Shown piece by piece: positions 1 to 4,953 of a DNA stretch of 16,339 nucleotides; the stretch's first letter is position 1; each line of letters starts with the position of its first letter. Made by a program: the position numbers and the translations under genes. Source of the DNA: Acidobacteriaceae bacterium (GTDB lineage: Bacteria; Acidobacteriota; Terriglobia; Terriglobales; Acidobacteriaceae); NCBI GenBank assembly GCA_030040175.1, contig JASHUF010000085.1, positions 1 through 16,339 of the forward strand, written 5' to 3'. Below the pieces are notes generated by a model. It did no database searches, was not told where the DNA came from, and was given only the letters and a program-made list of their open reading frames with translations.

Positions 1-150
1 CACAACGTCAGCAGGGAATACCTGCACCGCTACCTATGGCAGTTTGATTTCCTCTGGAACCATCGCAAGCTAAATGACGGCGAGCGCACCATTAAGGCGG
101 TAAAATCGGCTGAGGGGAAGCGGCTGATGTATCGGGATGCCGCGCAATAG
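1..150 (+). CDS. IS1595/ISXO2-like transposase, C-terminal fragment (5' end outside window)
   Basis: Frame 1 is open from the first base to a TAG at 148-150 and encodes 49 residues. The stretch HNVSREYLHRYL, then FLWNHRK, then DGERT, then GKRLMYRDA is the usual end of an ISXO2-like transposase domain (IS1595 family, DDE-type). In full proteins it follows the catalytic core, so the catalytic residues lie to the left of the window and cannot be judged here. The base composition is noticeably less GC-rich than the genes from 823 onward, as expected for a mobile element acquired from elsewhere. Family assignment rests on recognising the motif order. Whether the transposase is intact cannot be told. 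Confidence 0.82.
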   Translation, partial: HNVSREYLHRYLWQFDFLWNHRKLNDGERTIKAVKSAEGKRLMYRDAAQ

Positions 151-153
151 CGA

Positions 154-300
154 ATGCCTAAGACAGATAAGAAGCCAACTGAGGTGACTCCTAAGCGAGG
201 GCCAAAACCTAACCTGCTCAAGATCAACGGGAAATGGCAGGATGCAGTGAAGAAGTCCCTAGCTAAGAGAAAACCCGCTGAGGGCTGGCCGAAGGAATAA
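154..300 (+). CDS. Small basic ORF behind the transposase, function unknown
   Basis: An ATG at 154 opens 48 codons ending in TAA at 298-300. It lies in the same frame as the transposase, separated only by the TAG and one codon. The product is lysine-rich: a PKRGPKPN segment, then LKINGKWQDAVKKSLAKRKP, ending EGWPKE. I recall small ORFs with a similar W-x-DAVKKAL...P-x-GWPK ending behind ISXO2-like transposases, so it may be an accessory gene of the element, or a C-terminal extension cut off by the stop codon. That link is from memory, not from a search. No strong ribosome binding site is visible; translational coupling to the transposase stop, 3 nt upstream, is plausible. Confidence 0.5.
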   Translation: MPKTDKKPTEVTPKRGPKPNLLKINGKWQDAVKKSLAKRKPAEGWPKE

Positions 301-453
301 GAAACCGGGGACCAAGCCAGTTACCTATGTACCTTTGCGTTATGTACATACTTCGCATGCATTTGGTTACTTACAGGCATTGCCCTTAAGTACTCTTGTG
401 TCAGTTTCCAAATTCCACAATTCTGTTGACAGAAACAACGCAGATCTGGGGAA
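301..453. other. AT-richer spacer, probable right end of the insertion element
   Basis: No convincing gene. It contains the perfect 10-bp palindrome TATGTACATA at 341-350, and TATGTAC also occurs at 326-332, so the two could pair across 8 nt. The terminal inverted repeat of the insertion element should lie in or near this stretch, but without the left end it cannot be fixed. A perfect TTGACA at 426-431 has no matching -10 hexamer 16-18 bp downstream. Confidence 0.4.
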
Positions 454-504
454 AGGAGTTCCCAGGCAGCATGTCTCCATGACGCCTGTGAACTCCTCTT
501 TTTT
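454..504 (+). terminator. Long composite hairpin followed by six T (terminator-like)
   Basis: AGGAGTTC (454-461) pairs with GAACTCCT (490-497). After one mismatch, CAGGC (463-467) pairs with GCCTG (484-488). After a 2x2 mismatch, CATG (470-473) pairs with CATG (478-481) around a TCTC loop. All pairs share the same centre, giving 17 paired positions out of 20. The right arm is followed by C and then TTTTTT (499-504). This is the form of a rho-independent terminator for rightward transcription. The last reading frame upstream ends about 150 nt away, so it could close the transposon transcript or an unannotated RNA. Confidence 0.6.
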
Positions 505-540
505 CGTCTGTTTCATCTCCTTGACAGTGAATACCTTAGC

Positions 541-822
541 TTGATTCAAGGGCTGCTCGAGGGCGCCGAGGCGCCCGGATTCCGATCTCTCTCGAGATCT
601 CGGAAGCACGGATTACCCTTCGGTGCCATCTCTCACGTCACCGGGTCCGATGCTGTAGGCTGGTTCAGGAGAGTCCGGCGCTCCATTCCTTCGCTGATTC
701 CTGGCTCAGGAGCGCCCCCGGCGGACGGAGCTTTGCCCGTGGCGCCGAAGGCAGCGGATTTGAAAACCATTGCTTACCCCTCCGGACGACGAACGTCCCC
801 ATCCTACGGAAAGGACTTTGAG
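541..822 (+). other. Structured, apparently non-coding region upstream of the SYLF gene
   Basis: The frame of the SYLF gene stays open leftward to 541, but the good signal peptide starting at 823 makes the upstream part unlikely to be coding. It holds several hairpins: GGGCGC/GCGCCC (561-566 with 571-576, CGAG loop), GATCTC/GAGATC (584-589 with 594-599) and GGCGCTCC/GGAGCGCC (677-684 with 709-716). Bases 783-805 resemble 4810-4829 (CGGACGAC, then AAC, TCC and ATCCT), suggesting a decayed dispersed element. I see no known riboswitch. Confidence 0.4.
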
Positions 823-1512
823 ATGAAGAAAACCCTGATCGCGCTCTGCCTTTGCACTCTGTTTGCCTCTTCCGCATTTGCGGCTTCTTCCCGGGAAGAC
901 CTGCAGGACCGCATGGACTCGGCCAAAACGGTTCTTGACCAGATCATGGGAGCCCAGGATCGCACCATTCCACTGGACATTCTGCACATGGCCACCTGCG
1001 TGGCCGTGGTTCCCGGCATGGTGAAGGGGGCGTTTGTCTTCGGCGCCCAATATGGCCAGGGAGTGGTGACCTGCCGCACCGGCCACGGCTGGAGCGCGCC
1101 GGTGTTTATCCGCATGGCCGGTGGATCGTTCGGATTTCAAATCGGCGGCCAGGCCACGGACCTGGTGCTGGTGGCCGTGAATGATCGCGGCATGCAGGAC
1201 CTGCTGCGAGATAAATTCAAGATTGGCGGCGATGCCTCGGCAGCCGCTGGACCGGTGGGCCGCGCCGGCCAGGCTTCGACGGACTGGAAGATGAGCGCCG
1301 AGCTGCTCAGCTACTCGCGCAACAAGGGTCTGTTTGCGGGGATCGATCTGGACGGCACCAGCGTGAGCCAGAACCGGGACGACACGGAGACTTATTACGG
1401 ATCGCGGCAGGACTTCCGCAACGTGCTGGGAGGCAACGTAGGCGTGCCCCCCGGCGCGGTGCCGTTTGTAAGCGATGTGGCGCACTACTTTGTGATGGCG
1501 AAGCATCGCTAG
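823..1512 (+). CDS. Secreted SYLF-domain (Ysc84/DUF500-type) protein
   Basis: The product has 229 residues. The start at ATG 823 is chosen because GGAAAGGA (808-815) precedes it and the first 20 residues form a signal peptide (two Lys, hydrophobic core, SAFA cleavage site). The mature part has the SYLF pattern: an N-terminal helix, then CVAVVPGMVKGAFVFGAQYG at roughly 52-71, a FIRMAGGSFGFQIGGQATDL stretch around 97-116, and LLSYSRNKGLFAGIDLDG later. SYLF domains bind phosphoinositides in eukaryotic proteins; in bacteria the family is secreted or periplasmic with unclear function. Length and domain coverage look complete. It stands alone: the insertion-element tail lies upstream and lipid A genes lie downstream after a 275-nt spacer. 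No partner is evident, so no role beyond a probable lipid- or surface-associated protein can be assigned. Confidence 0.87.
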   Translation: MKKTLIALCLCTLFASSAFAASSREDLQDRMDSAKTVLDQIMGAQDRTIPLDILHMATCVAVVPGMVKGAFVFGAQYGQGVVTCRTGHGWSAPVFIRMAGGSFGFQIGGQATDLVLVAVNDRGMQDLLRDKFKIGGDASAAAGPVGRAGQASTDWKMSAELLSYSRNKGLFAGIDLDGTSVSQNRDDTETYYGSRQDFRNVLGGNVGVPPGAVPFVSDVAHYFVMAKHR

Positions 1513-1552
1513 CGCGTCCCGGCGAAGCTCATTCAAAATGCGGAGGGAACAA

Positions 1553-1611
1553 CTGCAGATCCTTCGGCGGCGGTCGTCCGCGGCTGCGGACGACCGCCGC
1601 TCAGGATGACA
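1553..1611. repeat. Dispersed palindromic element with 15-bp perfect stem
   Basis: Bases 1567-1581 and 1586-1600 are perfect reverse complements around a GGCT loop. The flanks CTGCAGATCCTTCG (1553-1566) and GCTCAGGATGACA (1599-1611) resemble the ends of interspersed elements common between genes in many GC-rich bacteria. Part of the stem recurs at 4796-4817 and one flank recurs inverted at 10394-10406. There is no T run, so although it could slow transcription after the SYLF gene, it is better read as a repeat than as an intrinsic terminator. Confidence 0.65.
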
Positions 1612-1787
1612 AGAGCCCAGCAGGGTGCGGGCTTCACAGAGGGAGAGCTTTCCGCCAATACCAGTTCCTTGCTGGTCGCGAAACCTGGTTGGGCGCCCCG
1701 CTTGATGCGGTCAATCTGGCCTCCCGTTGCTGCTCAAGCGTCACAGAAGCCTCCTGCGAGCCCGTACACTGATTTTTGACCTTGGCC

Positions 1788-2687
1788 ATGCGGGAGAAGT
1801 TCGAGTACTGGCTGGTGGCGGGCGTGGCCCGCTGCCTGGGCCGCCTGCCGCGCCGTGCGGCGCGTTGGCTGGCCGGAATTCTCGCCTCTCTGGTTTACCT
1901 GCTTCCGGGCCGATTGCGCAGGGTGGGCGTACGCAACCTTCAGATGGCGTTTCCCGAAATTTCTTCTGAAGCGAGGGAAAAAATTCTCCGCGGAGTGTAT
2001 CGCTCGCTCGCGTGGCAGCTGGTGGAGTTTTGCCGCATGACGCGGTACACGCCGGAGAACACGCGTGCGTGGCTGCGCACCGAGGGTCTGGAGCACTATC
2101 TTGCCGCCCAGGCGCGCGGCAAGGGCGTTCTGATCGTCACCGGCCATCTGGGCGCGTGGGAGCTCTCGAGCTTTTATCACTCGCTGATGGGCTATCCCAT
2201 GGGGATGGTGATTCGCCGGCTCGATAACCGGCCTCTCGACGACCACGTCAACCGCGTCCGCTGTCTGCACGGGAACTTCGTTCTGCACAAAGACGACTTC
2301 GGCCGCGGGCTGCTGAAGGCCATGCACGAGGGCGGGACGGTTGGCATTTTGATGGACGCGAACATGACGCCGCCGCAGGGTGCATTCGTGCGCTTTTTCG
2401 GCAGGGACGCCTGCACGGCGACGGGGCTGGCGCACGTGGCGCGGAAGACCGGGGCGGCCGTGCTCCCGGGATTCATGGTGTGGGAAGCAGCGGAGGGCCG
2501 CTATGTTCTGCACTTCGGGCCGGAGATGGAGATGCCGCACACGGAAGATGTGGCCGCCGACATCCTGGCGGGAACGCAGTTGTGCACAAGCGTGATCGAG
2601 GGCTGGATCCGGCGCTATCCTGACCAGTGGCTGTGGATTCACCGCCGCTGGAAGACGCGGCCGCCGGGGGAAGCGGCGATCTACTGA
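1788..2687 (+). CDS. Lipid A biosynthesis acyltransferase, LpxL/HtrB family
   Basis: The product has 299 residues, typical for the lauroyl/myristoyl acyltransferases that add secondary acyl chains to lipid A precursors at the inner membrane, using acyl-ACP. The N-terminus (about 10-45) is hydrophobic with interspersed arginines and would anchor the protein. The HX4(D/E) catalytic motif is visible as GHLGAWE with His120 and Glu125; GILMDAN, the FFGRDACTATG stretch and the final QWLWIHRRWKTRP match the conserved C-terminal blocks. ATG 1788 is used; an in-frame TTG at 1776 would add four residues, and neither has a clear ribosome binding site. lpxD follows after 23 nt, which supports an outer-membrane lipid role. 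Which acyl chain and acceptor are used cannot be read from sequence, so no specific symbol is given. Confidence 0.88.
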   Translation: MREKFEYWLVAGVARCLGRLPRRAARWLAGILASLVYLLPGRLRRVGVRNLQMAFPEISSEAREKILRGVYRSLAWQLVEFCRMTRYTPENTRAWLRTEGLEHYLAAQARGKGVLIVTGHLGAWELSSFYHSLMGYPMGMVIRRLDNRPLDDHVNRVRCLHGNFVLHKDDFGRGLLKAMHEGGTVGILMDANMTPPQGAFVRFFGRDACTATGLAHVARKTGAAVLPGFMVWEAAEGRYVLHFGPEMEMPHTEDVAADILAGTQLCTSVIEGWIRRYPDQWLWIHRRWKTRPPGEAAIY

Positions 2688-2710
2688 GCTCGCGGAGAGG
2701 ACGTACTGGC

Positions 2711-3742
2711 ATGACGCTGGGCGAATTGATCGAGACATTGGGCGGGCGGCTGGTGCAGGGGTCGGCGCAAGCGCAGATCGACGGCGTGAGCTCGAGCCTG
2801 TTCGCCAGCCCCTCGGAGCTGGTGTTTGCCGAGAATGCGGAGTCGGCGGCCAAAGTGCTGAACAGCTTTGCGGGCGCCGTGGTGCTGCCTGCGGGCTGCG
2901 TGGCCGCGTATCCGGCCGAGCGATGCGTGGTGGAGGCCGGGCATCCACGGCTTTGGTTTGCGCTGGCGGCCAGACTGCTCAAGCCGCCGCCGGCGTCGAG
3001 CGGCGTTCACCCCACGGCTGTGATCGGCGCGCATGTGGAGATGGACGCAGGTGTGTCGGTTGGACCGAGCGCGGTGATCGGAGATTACACAAGCCTTGGC
3101 GAGGGGACGCATATCGAGGCCGGCGCGGTGATCGGCAAGCGCGTACGGCTGGGAAAACACTGCAGAATCTATCCGCGCGTGGTGATCTATCCGGAGACGC
3201 AGATCGGCGATGGTGTCGTGGTGCAGGCGGGCGCGGTGCTGGGCGCGGACGGCTTCGGCTACGTGCGCGATCCCGCATCCGGCGCCTACACGCAATTCCC
3301 GCAGCAGGGCACGCTGGTGATCGAGGACGACGTGGAGATCGGGGCGAACTCGACGATTGACAGGGGCGCGCTGGGCGAGACGCGCATCCGGCGGGGAACC
3401 AAGATCGACAATCTCGTCCACGTGGGCCACAACTGCGACGTCGGTGAAGACGTGATCCTGGTGGCGCTCACGGGCATCAGCGGCTCGAGCACCGTGGGCA
3501 AAGGAGCGATTCTTGCCGGGCAGGTGGGCGTCGGCGATCACGCGCACGTGGGGCCGGGCGTGATTCTGGGCGGGCAGTCGGGCGTGTTCAACGGCAAGAC
3601 GGTGACGAACGAGGGGCTGCGGCCGGGCACCGTGTTCTATGGAACGCCGGCGCGCCCGCTCAAGCAGGTGCTGCGCGAGCAGGCATGGCTGGCGAAGAAG
3701 GCAGGCGAAAGGGGCCGAGGGACCAAGGGACCAAGGGACTGA
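2711..3742 (+). CDS. lpxD: UDP-3-O-acylglucosamine N-acyltransferase LpxD
   Basis: The product has 343 residues, the usual LpxD length. It transfers a 3-hydroxyacyl chain from acyl-ACP to the amino group of UDP-3-O-acylglucosamine, the third step of lipid A synthesis, in the cytoplasm as a trimer. The N-terminal uridine-binding domain (IDGVSSS, ELVFAENAESA) covers about 1-100. A long left-handed beta-helix of hexapeptide repeats (roughly 100-315) follows, with the conserved GADGFGY and NSTIDRGALG blocks. His240 in VGHNCDVGED aligns with catalytic His239 of the E. coli enzyme. ATG 2711 is preceded by GGAGAGG (2694-2700); an in-frame opening further upstream overlaps the acyltransferase gene and is rejected. 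The C-terminal tail is encoded by a GGGACCAA tandem repeat. The next gene starts 3 nt after the stop in the same frame. Confidence 0.95.
   Translation: MTLGELIETLGGRLVQGSAQAQIDGVSSSLFASPSELVFAENAESAAKVLNSFAGAVVLPAGCVAAYPAERCVVEAGHPRLWFALAARLLKPPPASSGVHPTAVIGAHVEMDAGVSVGPSAVIGDYTSLGEGTHIEAGAVIGKRVRLGKHCRIYPRVVIYPETQIGDGVVVQAGAVLGADGFGYVRDPASGAYTQFPQQGTLVIEDDVEIGANSTIDRGALGETRIRRGTKIDNLVHVGHNCDVGEDVILVALTGISGSSTVGKGAILAGQVGVGDHAHVGPGVILGGQSGVFNGKTVTNEGLRPGTVFYGTPARPLKQVLREQAWLAKKAGERGRGTKGPRD
3719..3740 (+). repeat. 8-bp tandem repeat at the lpxD stop
   Basis: GGGACCAA occurs twice (3719-3726, 3727-3734), followed by the partial copy GGGACT at 3735-3740. The unit is not a multiple of three, so loss or gain of a copy would change the C-terminal residues and the stop codon of lpxD, just before the next start at 3746. 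Confidence 0.7.
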
Positions 3743-3745
3743 GGG

Positions 3746-4345
3746 ATGGCGGTTGTTGTGGTGGGAGGGGGCGCGCGCGGAGTGGGAAAGACGGCGCTGG
3801 TCTGCGGCGTGATTGCGGCGCTCAAGGAGTTCGGCTGGGCGGCGGTGAAGGTGACCACGCATGCGCACGCGGGCCTGGCGCGCATCTATGAGGAAAATGC
3901 GGAGGAAAATGCGGCGGGGGAGGAGACTGCCGCGGAGCAGAGAAGCGATACCGCGCGCTTTCTTGCCGCTGGCGCGCGGCGTGCGTTTCTGTTAAGCGCA
4001 CTTGATTCCGAGCTGGGCGAGCGCCTGCGCGAGGTGGAAGGTCTGGTCGGGCCGGAAGCGAATGTGATCTTCGAGTCGAACTGCGTTCTGCGCCATCTGC
4101 GTGCCGATGTCTGTCTTGCCATCGAGCCGGAGGCGGGCTTGGAGCGTAAAGCGTCCTTTGCGCTGGTGGAGCGGGAAAAACAGGCGACGGTGCGCAGGGT
4201 GGGGGCGGGAACGGACGACCAAATAATTGATGGCGCGCAGCCGGTGTTTGCGCTGGCCGAGTTGGAGCGCGTCTCCGAGCCGATGCAGGCGTGGCTGCGC
4301 GAGCGGTTGCGTTCAACGGCGCTTGGCGAGCAACGCGCGCGTTAG
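3746..4345 (+). CDS. MobB-like P-loop NTPase of unknown role, coupled to lpxD
   Basis: The product has 199 residues. A Walker A motif, GARGVGKT, lies at about residues 9-16 after a VVVVGG strand. The next blocks, AAVKVTTHAHAG (about 33-44) and SDTARFLAAGARRAFLLS (about 67-84), follow the order seen in MobB-type P-loop proteins (a V-I-K-H strand, then K-D-S/T-x-x-x-x-x-A-G-A). NVIFESN around 110 would be the Walker B-like strand. I therefore read it as a SIMIBI-class, MobB-like NTPase, but no molybdenum-cofactor gene is near. Its start is 3 nt after the lpxD stop, in the same frame, which implies coupled translation. A perfect 12-bp tandem duplication (3890-3913) gives EENAEENA in an acidic loop where MobB proteins vary. 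It ends overlapping the xseB stop on the other strand. LpxK also has a P-loop, but this protein lacks the LpxK length and motif spacing. Confidence 0.6.
   Translation: MAVVVVGGGARGVGKTALVCGVIAALKEFGWAAVKVTTHAHAGLARIYEENAEENAAGEETAAEQRSDTARFLAAGARRAFLLSALDSELGERLREVEGLVGPEANVIFESNCVLRHLRADVCLAIEPEAGLERKASFALVEREKQATVRRVGAGTDDQIIDGAQPVFALAELERVSEPMQAWLRERLRSTALGEQRAR
3890..3913 (+). repeat. 12-bp perfect tandem duplication inside the P-loop gene
   Basis: GAGGAAAATGCG occurs twice back to back and in frame, giving the repeated residues EENA. It lengthens an acidic loop and looks like a recent slippage product. Confidence 0.85.
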
Positions 4346-4566
4346 GAGTCTTCTGAAGGAAACGGCTCGGCTTTCAGCGAGCCGTCGCGCTGCTTGACCA
4401 GTATCTGCACCTTGCCTTCGGCCTCGTCGAGCTCCTTTTTGCAGGCCGCCGAGAGACCGACACCCTCCTCGAAGAGCTTGATCGATTCTTCGAGAGCGAG
4501 ATCGCCTTTCTCGAGCTTGTCGACAATGGATTCGAGTTTCTTGAGAGAGTCTTCGAACGAGGGCAT
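4342..4566 (-). CDS. xseB: Exodeoxyribonuclease VII small subunit
   Basis: The product has 74 residues, the normal size for XseB, the small subunit that assembles around the catalytic XseA to degrade single-stranded DNA to oligonucleotides. The family pattern is clear: SFEDSLKKLESIVDKLEKGD, then LALEESIKLFEEG, then LSAACKKELDEAEGKV, forming two helices. ATG at 4566-4564 is chosen over an upstream in-frame start because MPSFEDSL is the typical beginning and AGGA lies just upstream on this strand (about 4573-4577). Its stop overlaps by 3 nt the stop of the convergent P-loop gene. xseA is not in the window, so the subunits are encoded apart here. Confidence 0.93.
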   Translation of the reverse strand: MPSFEDSLKKLESIVDKLEKGDLALEESIKLFEEGVGLSAACKKELDEAEGKVQILVKQRDGSLKAEPFPSEDS

Positions 4567-4953
4567 GAGGCAGTTCCTATTCGAGTACCATTCAGAATAT
4601 CCCACGTCGGTATGCGGCTACGGCATTTTCTGAGTTACTGTGTCCTTTTCATTTCCTCGTAAGGTCGCCGCTCCCTGTTGGTCGCGTCGGCTCTGCCTTC
4701 CGTCTTCGGGATACAGCTACTCTGAAAATGCGTTAGGTTGCGTCGCCCCTACGGGGTGGAAATCGGTTTTGCGCCCGCTTCCCGGGATTTCGTCTGTCGT
4801 CCGCGACGGCGGACGACAAACTCCATCCTGGGCTATTCCCGCAGCATCCCTCCGGGGTGCATGCGCCATTGCCTCGACGCCGAGATCGCCAGTATTCACG
4901 CGCGCACTGGCGCCTGCACGCCCAACGAGAGAATTCGCGACGGAGACGAATGA
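4567..4953. repeat. Gene-free spacer with a cluster of palindromic repeats
   Basis: No coding signal. Three GC-rich hairpins lie close together: CCCC-TAC-GGGG (4746-4756), TGTCGTCCGC/GCGGACGACA (4795-4804 with 4809-4818, GACG loop) and GCATCCC/GGGGTGC (4844-4850 with 4854-4860, one G-T pair). The middle one repeats 18 of 22 bases of the core of the element at 1573-1594. Phrases such as GCGTCGCCCCTACGGGG look like dispersed intergenic repeats I associate with acidobacterial genomes, from memory. The spacer lies between the 5' end of xseB and the 3' end of the methyltransferase gene, both on the minus strand; AGAATA at 4594-4599 (TATTCT on the minus strand) is a possible -10 for xseB. Confidence 0.6.

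Noticed and set aside
426..526. Two perfect TTGACA hexamers (426-431, 521-526) as sigma-70 promoters
   Set aside because: Neither has a reasonable -10 at 16-18 bp, so a promoter call is not justified.
335..609. Small open frames on both strands in the left spacer
   Set aside because: No ribosome binding site or recognisable motif; the hairpin at 454-504 runs through them and explains the local sequence better.
1734..3868. Two long minus-strand open frames (404 and 395 codons)
   Set aside because: They oppose the acyltransferase and lpxD genes, whose motifs are unmistakable, and have shadow-type Arg/Ala/His-rich composition.
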